In this document: in pieces, positions 25,501 to 34,698 of the stretch
Layout of the letters: every line of letters starts with the position of its first letter
Numbering within the stretch: the stretch's first letter is position 1
Source: Cyclobacteriaceae bacterium
Lineage (GTDB): Bacteria; Bacteroidota; Bacteroidia; Cytophagales; Cyclobacteriaceae
Direction: 5' to 3'
Length of the DNA: 45,394 nt
Assembly: GCA_020436165.1 (NCBI GenBank)
Contig: JAGQYI010000070.1
Coordinates: 1-45,394 of the forward strand
The notes under the pieces: model-generated
Databases searched by the model: none
What the model was told of the DNA's origin: nothing
What the model saw: the letters and a program-made list of their open reading frames with translations, nothing else
Translations under genes and position numbers: made by a program

Positions 25501-27408
25501 GGCAAAGGTGCGGGTTTTGCTTTTGGAGCCAATTTTGGTATTGATACAGGAGACCTTACCTTCCTGATGTTCTATGCCCGCTTTGCTGCCGGTGCTGGGT
25601 TCGATATCATGCTAAAAGATTATGGAAGCGCTCAATGCTCGGGCAGGTCAGGCCCAATAGGTGTGAATGGTTGGTATGCGAATGGCCAGGCCTATGCTTA
25701 CTTTGAGGGTAAGATAGGAATCAAAGTCAAGTTATTTGGCAAAAGCAAAAAAGTTAACATTCTTGATATTGGTGCTGCTGCATTGCTGCAAGCCAAACTT
25801 CCCAATCCTTTCTGGATGAGGGGCATAGTAGGAGGACACTTCAGTGTTTTGGGTGGCTTGGTAAAAGGAAGCTGCAAGTTTGAGGTAACCATTGGTGAAG
25901 AATGTGAGATTGTTGGAGGCAGCGTGCTGGAGGGCATCAATGTAATTGCCGATTTGACACCTCAGGAAGGTGTAAAAGATGTGGATGTGTTTACCACACC
26001 TCAGGCCGTGTTCAATATGCCTATTGAAAAGGTGTTTGAGATGGTAGACACTGATGAGAGGAAAAAATCTTTCAGAATTAGGTTGGAAAAATTTGAGCTT
26101 GTTGATGGAACTAACCAAATAGCAGGTAATATAAACTGGAATGATAACCATGATGTGGCCGCATTCGACTCCTACGAAGTTTTTCCGTCAGAAAAAGAAA
26201 TAAAGGTTGTAGTACAGGTAAGTTTCGAAGAAAAGGTGTCGGGCAGGTGGACATCTGTTATTGTAGATGGGAAAAAATATGTAGAAAAGCGTGAAGCCAC
26301 TTTCACTTCCGGAGTAGCTCCTGATTACATTCCCCTTAGCAATGTGGAGTATTGTTATCCGGTAGCTAACCAGTTAAATTTCTACAAAGACGAATACAAC
26401 AAAGGCTACATTAAACTTAAAAAAGGCCAGGCCTATTTGTTTGATGTGGATCAAAGTCTATGGAAACAGAAAGGCAGGTTTACCTCCACCTCAGGTACCG
26501 CTGCCACATTCGACTTTGCGTATGCTGCCGGAAATAAAGAAGTAAATTTCTCACTTCCATCCGGAATGCAAACCAGCACCATTTATGCCTTTGAGTTGGT
26601 GAATCTGCCCGTTCAAAGCCTAGGCAAAGTGGATAGAAACGTATCGGATGTGTCATCTGCACTTACCCAAGGAGATGGCACAGCAATAGATACTGAACTA
26701 CGGACCAGAAAAGCCGAAGGCACCATTGCTGAATTGCAGGAAAAAGCCATTTTTTCTACATATTTTAGAACAAGTGAGTACACAACCTTTTTAAACAGCG
26801 TAAATGCACAGACAATATCTAAGACAGTAAGTGGACTTCTAATCCCATGGGATATCCACTACTTGATCACTTACATTACCAATGGGTCTAATTTTGATGA
26901 AGCTGAAATCGTTGGCAATCAGTTCACATACAGTAAACCACTTGTAAGCTTTGAAGCGGTCACAGTTAATAATTCATTTTTCACTAATTATATTGACCCA
27001 TTAATTTATGAAGGTTATCCCATTGACGGAGATATTAAGATAACATACCGAAATACAAGCGAACTCGGTTTAATTCCAGTAAAAGCTGTAAGCATATATC
27101 AGTCGAAAGAAAATCTTGATTTAACCGAAAGTGATATAACATCAGGTAGCCACTCTCCAGCCTCCAATATATCTAAAGGATATTATTATAACCTTGCTTA
27201 TTATATGGCAAACGATTTCTATGAAATACAAAACAAAGTTGTAAGCAGGTATATTAATGGTAGTTCATTTACTGACAGGATTAAAAAAATCATTGAAGGA
27301 CGCTACCCCCTTTATCAACCGGAAAATTATAAAGTAAACATAAGGTACACCTTACCTGGAAATAATTCGATTAATTCAAGTAAGCAATTATTTTTTAATT
27401 ACGAGTAA
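22519..27408 (+). CDS. large secreted beta-rich protein of the toxin locus
   Basis: 1629 residues that I cannot place in a named family. A signal peptide (MKKRLLTYLFMYAVVLPLSALS) is followed at ~27-115 by a low-complexity Asn/Gln/Thr segment encoded by 7-nt repeats (NQLTNQP, TNNQLTD). Residues ~130-1300 are long runs of beta strands with Gly-rich motifs (GFGGGAYYHM, GGGIRYISFKGNGYL, GVGPISAQTTSY, AYAYFEGKIGIK), which suggests an extended fibre or beta-solenoid-like surface protein. From ~1410 to the end the DNA turns AT-rich and the protein changes character, possibly an exchangeable C-terminal module; no catalytic motif is visible there. Its stop TAA overlaps the next ATG by one base (TAATG), so it is co-translated with the fibronectin protein. 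The 5' end is duplicated twice downstream. Confidence 0.75.
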   Translation: MKKRLLTYLFMYAVVLPLSALSSAKFRVISYELSVIGNKELGSNTEEPVKGKKELGIENNRSTIDSLLVTNNQLTDNHSLNPTDQLTNQPITNNQLTNQPATSDPFPVSNDQLQKRSFPELDNNFTRSTLTKEDEYPLYEEGIIPNSGPEDSVQYYINKASAIIKEIRDAKKFVGYLNGESLLKLPVGIHKEVGGLAYDIGIASIKLKPQYAELEVYMQFEVPQNGKVLTFRGKGIKFTKEGGIVGDATLELVADYAINLDGDKAQIILKSGTQATFSCNGFEKMILNADVKFARSMLLPEDVNGNVKAEGNVITSFRSEINDWNDLVAEVDLPAFQLPSLEGVSFTVRQAVFDFSDTLNASGVRFPENYQNPDIAAGLPQLWRGFYIRELSVTLPRQFEKQGNEERTSFAAFDVLIDNMGLTGDFEGKNLIRMDEGSMSGWAYSLDSIGISLQANQLTSGGFIGDIVIPINKEDKAFAYNAIINPGGAYIFNVSASDSLEFSMFKASKVELFPASYLEIAVVDNKFVPKANLHGKMSINAPMSDQSSKTAELADISFENLQIQSQAPYIQVGAFSFGTEGIQQRMSGFPISINNIGLRNVSETEVALDFNLQVNLTGSGGGSYGADAGLSIVGELPQQEAIQHWRYKKIEVRDISVDIDGGAFKLNGMLQFYTGDPVYGDGFNGTIQAEFKPGIRVEASAVFGTVDGYRYWYADALASMPSGVPIFTGVAVYGFGGGAYYHMAMDTDGSGSTLGQTSSGIVYVPRENAGLGLKATIEIGSHPKKEAFNGDATFEVAFFDGGGIRYISFKGNGYLATPPAIGALSKIKEKTQKMASVVSQMEKSTGAAGALLCQNAEADQSTTQIYGQIGNAAGERGQISAHVFISYDFENNTLHGNFEAYVNVAGGIIKGVGDGGRAGWAVLHFAPEEWYVYVGTPDDRIGLKMGVGPISAQTTSYLMVGTSILGSPPPPENIARILGMDASDLDYMRDLNALGKGAGFAFGANFGIDTGDLTFLMFYARFAAGAGFDIMLKDYGSAQCSGRSGPIGVNGWYANGQAYAYFEGKIGIKVKLFGKSKKVNILDIGAAALLQAKLPNPFWMRGIVGGHFSVLGGLVKGSCKFEVTIGEECEIVGGSVLEGINVIADLTPQEGVKDVDVFTTPQAVFNMPIEKVFEMVDTDERKKSFRIRLEKFELVDGTNQIAGNINWNDNHDVAAFDSYEVFPSEKEIKVVVQVSFEEKVSGRWTSVIVDGKKYVEKREATFTSGVAPDYIPLSNVEYCYPVANQLNFYKDEYNKGYIKLKKGQAYLFDVDQSLWKQKGRFTSTSGTAATFDFAYAAGNKEVNFSLPSGMQTSTIYAFELVNLPVQSLGKVDRNVSDVSSALTQGDGTAIDTELRTRKAEGTIAELQEKAIFSTYFRTSEYTTFLNSVNAQTISKTVSGLLIPWDIHYLITYITNGSNFDEAEIVGNQFTYSKPLVSFEAVTVNNSFFTNYIDPLIYEGYPIDGDIKITYRNTSELGLIPVKAVSIYQSKENLDLTESDITSGSHSPASNISKGYYYNLAYYMANDFYEIQNKVVSRYINGSSFTDRIKKIIEGRYPLYQPENYKVNIRYTLPGNNSINSSKQLFFNYE
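22594..22860 (+). repeat. heptanucleotide-period tract inside the coding sequence
   Basis: Degenerate 7-nt units such as GTTATCA GTTATGA GTTATCG GTTATTG, then CCAATTA ACTAATC AACCTAT and relatives. Because three units equal seven codons, the protein shows a loose 7-residue pattern (TNNQLTD, TDQLTNQP, TNNQLTN). The tract lies between signal peptide and the first folded domain. Confidence 0.7.
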
Positions 27409-29525
27409 TGGATTTCGTGAGAATACATATTGACCAAACATTTAAGCAAGTGGTTATCTATAAGCTGACAGAGAAATTTGCTCTTTTTACTTTATTGCTT
27501 GCATCAATAAGTTCTTTTGCTCAAACTAACTCTGAAGTAAAAATGCTGGCAAGACCGCAGCAAGATCAAATTTTGCTTAGATGGGCTCCTACTAAAGCCT
27601 CCACCTGGCAATATGCCAATACGTATGGATATACATTGGAACGATATACCATATTGCGGGATGAGGTTCTTCTAAAACCGGTTGAAAAGGTGATTATAGG
27701 GGCCTTTAAACCCTATCCTGAAGAGAAATGGGAACACAAAATGGAAGAAAACGATTATGCTGCAGTGGCTGCTCAAGCCATTTATGGGGAAACCTTTGAG
27801 CTAACCCAAAATTACTCCTCTGATATCATGCAGGTTATTAATAAAACAAAAGAGTTGGAACAACGATATTCGTTTGCATTGTTTGCTGCCGACCAATCGT
27901 TTGAAGTAGCGCAAATGGAAGGACTGGCATTTACAGACACTTCTGCTAAAAAGAATGAAAAATACCTGTATAAAGTGTATGCCAATATCCCTCCTTCCAT
28001 TGACGAAGTGGACTCGGGAACCGTTTATATTGGTATTTCTGATTTTGCCCCTTTGCCTGAACCATTGGATTTTACTGCTGATTTTGGAGATGGAATTGTG
28101 ATGCTGCAATGGAACCGGGAGTTTTTTGAAAGGGTGTACAACAGTTTTATTGTAGAGCGTTCCGAAAATAATGGCAAAACATTTACAAAAATTACCGAAC
28201 AGCCTATTGTTAACACATCTCCCGATGAAACGTCTCGTTCACGTTATTATGTCAAACTGGATTCCATTACCAATTATAAAAAATATGTGTATCGGGTAAA
28301 GGGAATAACCCCTTTTGGTGAAACAGGGCCACCTTCCCAAACGGTAGATGGGGAAGGCACTCCGCAAATACACAGTAAGGCTCAGATCGTATCACATGAA
28401 ACAGACAAGGCCAATGCTGTACTACTTACCTGGCGTTTTGATCAAAACATAGAAAACCTTATTGAGGGGTTCGCCATTCAAAGGTCAAATTCACCTAAAG
28501 GCCCTTTTGCCACCATTTCAACCATTAAGCAAACATCTGGTAGAAACTATACGGATACTTCACCCTTACCCACAAATTATTACCGTGTTGGACTTATTAC
28601 AGATAGCCATGAAGGTAATTTTTCATTCCCCTATTTGGTTCAACTGGAAGATAGCATCCCTCCTGCCATTCCATCAGGTTTGCTGGCAAAAGTTGATACA
28701 ACTGGTGTGGTCCGCTTAACCTGGAACAGAAATTTAGAACCCGACCTGCTAGGGTACCGGGTGTACAGGTCAAACTTTAAAAGTGCTGAGTATTCGCAAA
28801 TTACAAGTGCCCCTGTTGACCAATCTGCAATAGAAGATACCATTAGTTTAAAGACACTGTCTTCAAAAATATATTATCGGGTGTCGTCCGTTGATCTGCG
28901 GAACAACACTTCCGATTTTTCTGAAATCATTGAAGTAAAAAAACCGGATATTGTTCCTCCGGTTCCGCCAGTTTTTAGTAAGGTAAATGCAGGACAGAAA
29001 GGTATAGAATTGCAATGGATAGGTAGCAGTAGTGGTGATGTGCGTTATCAATCTATTTACAGAAAAGGCCAGAATGAGCCAAAATGGATACTTATTGCCC
29101 GAATAGAAAACGAGGATAGTACACGCTATTTGGATAAAACTGCAGTATACATGCAACCATACTTGTATACACTTACTGCAACTGATAGTAGCGGATTAGA
29201 ATCCAGCCCTTCAATACCTTTAACAGCAACCAAAACCGAAAGAAGCGCTGTTAAATTCGACAAGCTTTCGTATACAATCGATAGGAGTAAAAAACAAATA
29301 GAGTTGTATTGGGAGGCAAAATGGGACGAAATACCAAAGGCCGTTCTGGTATATCGTTCTAAAGATGGTGCTCCCTTTTCCCTGTTTCGAAAAGTAGAAA
29401 CAGTTAATGAAGGTTTTGTTGATACCGAACTTGATTTGAACACAATATATTCATATCAGGTAAAAGCCATTTTTAAAGATGGTAGTTTTAGTAATTGGTC
29501 AGATAAAGTAGATGTTAACTACTAG
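27408..29525 (+). CDS. secreted fibronectin type III repeat protein
   Basis: 705 residues. The signal peptide is preceded by a ~20-residue extension (MDFVRIHIDQTFKQVVIYKL, then TEKFALFTLLLASISSFAQ). The body is five or six fibronectin type III domains from ~35 to the end, each with the typical Trp strand and final Tyr strand (VMLQWNRE ... KYVYRVKGITPFG; VRLTWNRNLEPDLLGYRVYRS; IELQWIGSSS ... PYLYTLTATDSSG; IELYWEAKWDE ... IYSYQVKAIFKDG). No enzyme domain and no sorting domain are visible. The start overlaps the preceding stop (TAATG) and the stop is 2 nt before the adhesin gene, so it is the middle gene of a three-gene operon. A structural or adhesive role is likely. Confidence 0.85.
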   Translation: MDFVRIHIDQTFKQVVIYKLTEKFALFTLLLASISSFAQTNSEVKMLARPQQDQILLRWAPTKASTWQYANTYGYTLERYTILRDEVLLKPVEKVIIGAFKPYPEEKWEHKMEENDYAAVAAQAIYGETFELTQNYSSDIMQVINKTKELEQRYSFALFAADQSFEVAQMEGLAFTDTSAKKNEKYLYKVYANIPPSIDEVDSGTVYIGISDFAPLPEPLDFTADFGDGIVMLQWNREFFERVYNSFIVERSENNGKTFTKITEQPIVNTSPDETSRSRYYVKLDSITNYKKYVYRVKGITPFGETGPPSQTVDGEGTPQIHSKAQIVSHETDKANAVLLTWRFDQNIENLIEGFAIQRSNSPKGPFATISTIKQTSGRNYTDTSPLPTNYYRVGLITDSHEGNFSFPYLVQLEDSIPPAIPSGLLAKVDTTGVVRLTWNRNLEPDLLGYRVYRSNFKSAEYSQITSAPVDQSAIEDTISLKTLSSKIYYRVSSVDLRNNTSDFSEIIEVKKPDIVPPVPPVFSKVNAGQKGIELQWIGSSSGDVRYQSIYRKGQNEPKWILIARIENEDSTRYLDKTAVYMQPYLYTLTATDSSGLESSPSIPLTATKTERSAVKFDKLSYTIDRSKKQIELYWEAKWDEIPKAVLVYRSKDGAPFSLFRKVETVNEGFVDTELDLNTIYSYQVKAIFKDGSFSNWSDKVDVNY

Positions 29526-29527
29526 TC

Positions 29528-32500
29528 ATGGGAAATTTTTACTTGCACAAAAATCCTAGCAATAGCCAATATGGTTGGGATAAAAATATGGGTTTAAATG
29601 AAATGTTTAGAAAACTTAAAATGTGGCCTTATCTTTTGGTCTTTGCCGGAATTCTTTTATTTGGAAAAGCCAGTGCTCAAAGTTATACGCTAACTTTTGA
29701 AGTAGAACCTGTAAGTGGCTTCCCAGATTCTGGTAACGAGATTCACATTGGTGAGTACTTTGTAAGCACTGGGATTGGCGCTTTAGGTTATTCTGGTCCA
29801 GATCCTGATGGCTTTGGGATTATACAAACCCATAACCTATCCTCACACCCAGGCTACATTAATATAGATGGTATAGCTTTAGTTATTATAACTCCAACCG
29901 ATCAAACAGTGTTTTACATGACTCCAGATTCCGGTCCCTTTACAGATGACTGTAAAACATTCTCTGGTGTTTTCCCAAATTCATACATATATACATCTAA
30001 TGATTATGAAATAAGGTTTACATGGACATTGGAGCCTGTTCTTTCGTTCGAAGCAGGCACTTCAACCAGTGGAACAGGCAATCCATATTGTGAAGATGAA
30101 AATATCACTTTGGTTGCTACCCCGGGGTTTAGTGGCTATAATTGGCAGTATCAGGTTGGAACTAGTGGTTGGAGTGGCTTTACTCCTCCCGGGTCAGGTA
30201 ATTCCAGAACTTTTGGCATCTCAGACATACCTGAGAACAAAGCTGACATACTCACCGAAAGTATTGCTTTCCGGTATAGCGTTGGCAATTGTGACTATTC
30301 TGTAGCTCCTGCTACTGGAATTTATGTGTTTAACCCAAATGCACCCGAGGTAACTGCCACATCTATTACCCCTGTTTCATGCCTTGGAGGCAATGATGCT
30401 ATCATCAATATTACTGCAACCAGTCGTACTCCTTTTCCCAATGAAACTTTCAGATATCAACTTTATAGAGCAACTGGTCCTTCTATTTACGATGATACAG
30501 GTACTACCATAACTGCGACAGATATTACAGATGGCGGGGGCCTTCCCGCAGGTAACTACAAACTTTTAGTTATAAGCTATATTGGAGCGAGTGCTACTGG
30601 GTGTGGAACTCCTTCGTATTATAATTTTAGTATTACCGAACCATCCACAGCATTAAGTATTGGCACTCCTCCCAAAACCAATGAAACGTGCATGAGTTCA
30701 AACGATGGAACAATTACAGTTGCTGCCAGTGGGGGATGGGGTGGTTATACCTACAGTAAGAATAGCACCACTACGTATCAGGCAAGCAATGTGTTTACGG
30801 GATTGGCTGCAGGAACCTATACCATACGTGTAAAAGATAGTGGCGGATGTGTAAAATCTGCCAGTGTTACAATAAGTCAACCTTCTGCTGAACTTAGCAT
30901 TGGTACTCCCAATAAAACAAATGAAACGTGTATGAGTGCTAATGATGGAACAATTACAGTTGCTGCTAGTGGAGGATGGGGTAGTTATACCTATAGTAAG
31001 AATAGCACTACTACGTATCAAGCCAGCAATATATTTACAGGATTGGCTGCAGGAACCTATACCATACGTGTAAAAGATAGTGGCGGATGCGTAAAATCTG
31101 CCAGTGTTACAATAAGTCAACCTTCTGCTGAACTTAGCATTGGTACTCCCAATAAAACAAATGAAACGTGTATGAGTGCCGATGATGGAACAATTACAGT
31201 TGCTGCTAGTGGAGGATGGGGTAGTTATACCTACAGTAAAAACAGCACCACCACCTACCAAGCCAGCAATGTGTATACGGGATTAGCAGCCGGAACCTAC
31301 ATCATACGTGTAAAAGATAGTGGTGGATGCGTGAAATCTGCAAGCGTTACTATCAATCAACCGGCCGCTGAGCTTAATATCGGCTCCCCGACTGTTGTTC
31401 AAACTTGCTTTGGGGAAAGTGTTGGTTCAATAACGGTTAATCCATCTGGTGGATGGGGAACAAACATGTATAGTTTGAATAGTACAACTACTTACCAGGC
31501 TAGTAATGTGTTTAACGGGTTAGCTGCTGGCACTTATACTGTACGTGTGAAAGATAGTGGCGGATGTATAAAATCTACTTCTGTCAGTATTTCAGAACCA
31601 GCACAGGCAGTGTCTTTTACCTACTTCAAAACAGATGTGGATTGCAAAGGGGCAAACAGTGGTATGATTACACTATCAGCTAATGGAGGATGGGCAAACT
31701 ATCAATACTCAAAAGATAATGGTGTTACCTACCAGACATCAAATATTTTTGATAACTTAATCTCAGGAACATATCAAATTATGGTTAAGGACGGTGAAGG
31801 CTGTTCCACTACAGCTCAGTCGGTATCCATTAGTGAGCCTGCAACAAGCCTGAGTTTTAGTACCACCAAAACCCAAGTGTCCTGTGTGGGCGATGTTAAT
31901 GGTTCTATAACAATTACTGCGAATGGTGGAGGGGGGGGGTACGAATACTCTATAGATAATGGAAATACATTTCAGATCAACAGTAGTTTTACCGGGCTAA
32001 ACCCAGGTTTGTACGAAGTCCTTATTAAAGACCTTAACGGGTGTATACCAAGCAAACAAGATGTTGTAATTAGTGAGCCTTCGGTAGTTTTAAGTCTGAG
32101 TGAAAGTCACACTGACGTTATTTGTAAAGGCGATGCAAATGGAGTTATTTCTCTTAGCGGCAGTGGTGGATGGGGCAATTATGAGTATTCAATTGATAAT
32201 GGTGCCACATTCCAAACATCTGGCTTGTTTACCAATTTATTACCGGGAACCTTCTTTATAATAGCAAAAGATGATGAAGGTTGTACAACCGCACCTTTTG
32301 GTCTAACTGTAACTGAACCAACAGCTACTCTTCAACTATCTTCAACTATCAATGATGTTAGGTGTAATGGAGGAAACGATGGTTCCATAATTGGATCTGC
32401 ATCAGGCGGATGGGACAACTACGAATATTCTATAAATGGTACAGATTGGCAAACGTCAGACACTTTTTCAGGGCTTTCCCATGGTGATTATATATTATAT

Positions 32501-34258
32501 GTGCGAGACACCTATGGATGTAGCAGCCAAATAGATGTTGCACTTTCCGAACCACTGTTGCTTACGTCCACCATTACCTCAGAGCAAGACTCAAACTGTG
32601 GAGCTGAAGTGGGCGGTGCCACTTCTGAGGTTTCCGGAGGAGTAACACCGTACACCTTTGTTTGGAGAAATGCTTCCAATGCAATAGTAAGCACAAATCA
32701 AAACCTGACTAATGCAGGCGCTGGAATCTATTCATTAACCGTTACGGATTCCAATGGCTGCACCTCTATCGTATTTGCTACTGTCAGTAGCATAGATGGC
32801 CCTCAGATAACTGTGTCTGATATACAACCTACGTTGTGTTCGGATGGTTCTGATGGGTCCGCAACATTAAACATAACAGGGTCCGGCCCATTTGATGTCG
32901 CATGGGAAAATGGAGAAACGGGAATCATTGCCTCAAATCTTCAAGCTGGCAATAACCTGGTTACTATTACCGATGCCAACGGTTGTGTGGTTGTTGAAAC
33001 CATTACAATCACCTCACCTGATCCCATTGATTTAACTAATATCTCAACCACAACGCCTTCCTGTTTCGATAGTAATGATGGGGCTATTTCAGTAGGCGCC
33101 ATTGGCGGATCAGGATCCTACACTTATTTGTGGTCTGATGGAACCACCGGAGGTCAGTTAAACGGGGTTACCCAAGGCATCTATACGGTTACCATAACCG
33201 ATGCCAACGGGTGCGTATCCGTAAATGATGTTATTCTCACGGGAGTAGAGCCCCTTTCTGTTTCTGTTCTTTCCAACATTTCTCCAACATGTACAGGTTT
33301 TACAGATGGAGCTCTCGAAGTAGTTGCAGAAGGTGGTAATGGAAATTACTCTTATAGCTGGTCAAATGGAGAAACAGGTACAACCATTAGCGGACTTGGA
33401 GCAGGCACTTATGAACTTACTGTGACTGATAACAAAGGGTGTACTTTTACCCAAAGTATTGAAGTTGCAGATCCCGATCCATTTGTAATAGATCCTTTTG
33501 AAGATCAAATTGAAATCTGTTCAGGGTCTTCCTATTTGGCAAGCTTTGAACTACCAGAAGCTACTTATTCCTGGACTTCTGATGTAGGATTAACAAGCTC
33601 AAGCAATGAGGTACTTGTTAGTGAACCAGGCAATTATCAATTGACAGTCGTAAATACACTCGGCTGCACTGCCCAGGATGGGTTTGAGCTCATTTTGTCA
33701 GACGATCTCCTCAATGCCGATTTCCTAATGATAAGCGAAGCCTATACAGGCGATACAATTATTGTAATAGACATAAGCTGGCCCATACCTGAAAACCTGA
33801 ATTGGAGTCTTCCCGACAATGCCACTGTGGTTGAACAAAACACAGATTATGCGTTGCTTTTGTTCAATGACCCTGGAACCTATCTGGTGGAAATGAGTGT
33901 TAACCTTGCCGGATGTAACGCCTACTATTCTCAGAGTATTACTATTTTGGATAGCTCAGAGAAGGGTGGCGAAAATGGTAGATTAGCAGAAGAAGATGAG
34001 GAGTTAATAAAAGCATTTGATGTGTACCCAAACCCTACATTTGGTGACTTTACAATACATATAGAGCTGGCTTCTGAGATAGATGCCAGAGTTGTAATGG
34101 TAGATCTTTATGGCAATTACATTGTTCTTGATGAGCTACTAAACGGGCAAACGGAATACAATCTTGAAGTAAATGAGCACAACCTGAAAGCAGGGCTCTA
34201 TGCGCTAACCATACAAGTGGGCGACCAAACAAAAGCCGTACGTGTAATGATAAAATAA
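29528..34258 (+). CDS. SprB-like repeat adhesin with T9SS sorting domain
   Basis: 1576 residues from 29528, or 1556 from ATG 29588 (MGLNEMFRKLKMWPYLL...SAQ), which gives a more ordinary signal peptide; the earlier start is kept because it lies 2 nt from the previous stop. After a ~340-residue N-terminal region come 12 SprB-type repeats of ~80 residues (~374-1317), each with a CxxxxDG motif, GGWGxYxYS, GLxAGTYTIxVKDSxGC and a closing SEP. The first three are almost identical. An Ig-like domain follows, and the last ~80 residues (VYPNPTFGDFTIHIE ... LKAGLYALTIQ ... VRVMIK) are a type A T9SS sorting domain. SprB of Flavobacterium johnsoniae is a gliding adhesin; here a surface adhesin or target-binding role in the toxin locus is plausible. 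Confidence 0.9.
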   Translation: MGNFYLHKNPSNSQYGWDKNMGLNEMFRKLKMWPYLLVFAGILLFGKASAQSYTLTFEVEPVSGFPDSGNEIHIGEYFVSTGIGALGYSGPDPDGFGIIQTHNLSSHPGYINIDGIALVIITPTDQTVFYMTPDSGPFTDDCKTFSGVFPNSYIYTSNDYEIRFTWTLEPVLSFEAGTSTSGTGNPYCEDENITLVATPGFSGYNWQYQVGTSGWSGFTPPGSGNSRTFGISDIPENKADILTESIAFRYSVGNCDYSVAPATGIYVFNPNAPEVTATSITPVSCLGGNDAIINITATSRTPFPNETFRYQLYRATGPSIYDDTGTTITATDITDGGGLPAGNYKLLVISYIGASATGCGTPSYYNFSITEPSTALSIGTPPKTNETCMSSNDGTITVAASGGWGGYTYSKNSTTTYQASNVFTGLAAGTYTIRVKDSGGCVKSASVTISQPSAELSIGTPNKTNETCMSANDGTITVAASGGWGSYTYSKNSTTTYQASNIFTGLAAGTYTIRVKDSGGCVKSASVTISQPSAELSIGTPNKTNETCMSADDGTITVAASGGWGSYTYSKNSTTTYQASNVYTGLAAGTYIIRVKDSGGCVKSASVTINQPAAELNIGSPTVVQTCFGESVGSITVNPSGGWGTNMYSLNSTTTYQASNVFNGLAAGTYTVRVKDSGGCIKSTSVSISEPAQAVSFTYFKTDVDCKGANSGMITLSANGGWANYQYSKDNGVTYQTSNIFDNLISGTYQIMVKDGEGCSTTAQSVSISEPATSLSFSTTKTQVSCVGDVNGSITITANGGGGGYEYSIDNGNTFQINSSFTGLNPGLYEVLIKDLNGCIPSKQDVVISEPSVVLSLSESHTDVICKGDANGVISLSGSGGWGNYEYSIDNGATFQTSGLFTNLLPGTFFIIAKDDEGCTTAPFGLTVTEPTATLQLSSTINDVRCNGGNDGSIIGSASGGWDNYEYSINGTDWQTSDTFSGLSHGDYILYVRDTYGCSSQIDVALSEPLLLTSTITSEQDSNCGAEVGGATSEVSGGVTPYTFVWRNASNAIVSTNQNLTNAGAGIYSLTVTDSNGCTSIVFATVSSIDGPQITVSDIQPTLCSDGSDGSATLNITGSGPFDVAWENGETGIIASNLQAGNNLVTITDANGCVVVETITITSPDPIDLTNISTTTPSCFDSNDGAISVGAIGGSGSYTYLWSDGTTGGQLNGVTQGIYTVTITDANGCVSVNDVILTGVEPLSVSVLSNISPTCTGFTDGALEVVAEGGNGNYSYSWSNGETGTTISGLGAGTYELTVTDNKGCTFTQSIEVADPDPFVIDPFEDQIEICSGSSYLASFELPEATYSWTSDVGLTSSSNEVLVSEPGNYQLTVVNTLGCTAQDGFELILSDDLLNADFLMISEAYTGDTIIVIDISWPIPENLNWSLPDNATVVEQNTDYALLLFNDPGTYLVEMSVNLAGCNAYYSQSITILDSSEKGGENGRLAEEDEELIKAFDVYPNPTFGDFTIHIELASEIDARVVMVDLYGNYIVLDELLNGQTEYNLEVNEHNLKAGLYALTIQVGDQTKAVRVMIK
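30656..31375 (+). repeat. three near-identical 240-bp tandem repeats
   Basis: Units at about 30656-30895, 30896-31135 and 31136-31375, coding for SprB repeats 1-3 (each with TNETCMS and KDSGGCVKSAS). They differ mostly by silent changes, which indicates recent duplication or gene conversion. Repeat number may vary between strains. Confidence 0.88.
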
Positions 34259-34333
34259 GAAGAGGTTTTTGCTAAGTCAATATGCCACTGGTAGTAGATA
34301 ACGTAGATAACGATTAACTGATAACAGTAAAAA

Positions 34334-34380
34334 GGCACAAGTTACGCTGCGCCTGCCTCAGGCATGGCTAAACTTGCGCC
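34334..34380 (-). repeat. REP hairpin, family III, long-loop inverted form
   Basis: GGCACAAGTT ... AACTTGCGCC with a loop slightly shorter than the copy at 21576 (CTGCCTCAGGCA in place of the longer inner stem). Just before it, about 34301-34327, is a short heptamer-like stretch (GATAACG ATTAACT GATAACA). Confidence 0.8.
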
Positions 34381-34381
34381 A

Positions 34382-34508
34382 GTTGGGGCTACTAAATTTA
34401 GAAACAGGAAAGCCAATGTTTACTTCTACAGAAGAGCTCGAAACCATCTTACAGGAAGCCCTTTCTATCTACAAAGATTTTAAGAAGGAGTTATTAGCGA
34501 GCCTCCGA
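34382..34508 (+). pseudogene. remnant of an unidentified gene between two REPs
   Basis: The frame that reads LLNLETGKPMF, then EELETILQEALSIYKDF and KKELLA is open from the preceding REP border into the next REP without its own start or stop. It looks like a helical C-terminal piece of a protein, possibly an immunity or toxin gene cut by the repeat insertion. No family recognised. Confidence 0.45.
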
Positions 34509-34690
34509 CTAGCGCAAGTCTTTATGACTTGTACTTTAAAAATAAAAACAGAGTTTAAAACTCATAATGAATAGAAAAATGAAACAAAGAAATACATAAA
34601 ACAAAACCTAAATGAAAAAACGTTTACTTACTTATTTGTTTATGTATGCGGTGGCGCTGCCGCTTTCAGCCATTGGAAGTACCAAGTTCC
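34506..34690 (+). repeat. long direct repeat, copy B
   Basis: Second copy of the block at 22411: REP hairpin at 34512-34534 (right arm GACTTGTAC), AT-rich leader, and the first ~75 nt of the 1629-residue gene. Homology ends near 34690, where unrelated toxin-tail sequence begins. Confidence 0.88.
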
Positions 34691-34698
34691 AAGTTTGA
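34612..34698 (+). pseudogene. signal-peptide remnant of a second 1629-type gene
   Basis: 28 codons that repeat the start of the gene at 22519 (MKKRLLTYLFMYAVALPLSA) and then stop at TGA after KFQV. The rest of the gene is missing. It is either a deletion scar of a former full-length gene or a copy of the 5' region only. Confidence 0.85.

Noticed and set aside
30698-31261. A long minus-strand open frame (187 codons) within the adhesin gene
   Set aside because: It mirrors the near-identical tandem repeats of the plus-strand gene, shows the same internal periodicity and has low-complexity composition. The plus strand has full domain evidence.
30656-31375. Template/variable repeat pair in the adhesin
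   Set aside because: Differences between the three units are mostly silent and not restricted to adenines, as expected for ordinary tandem duplication.
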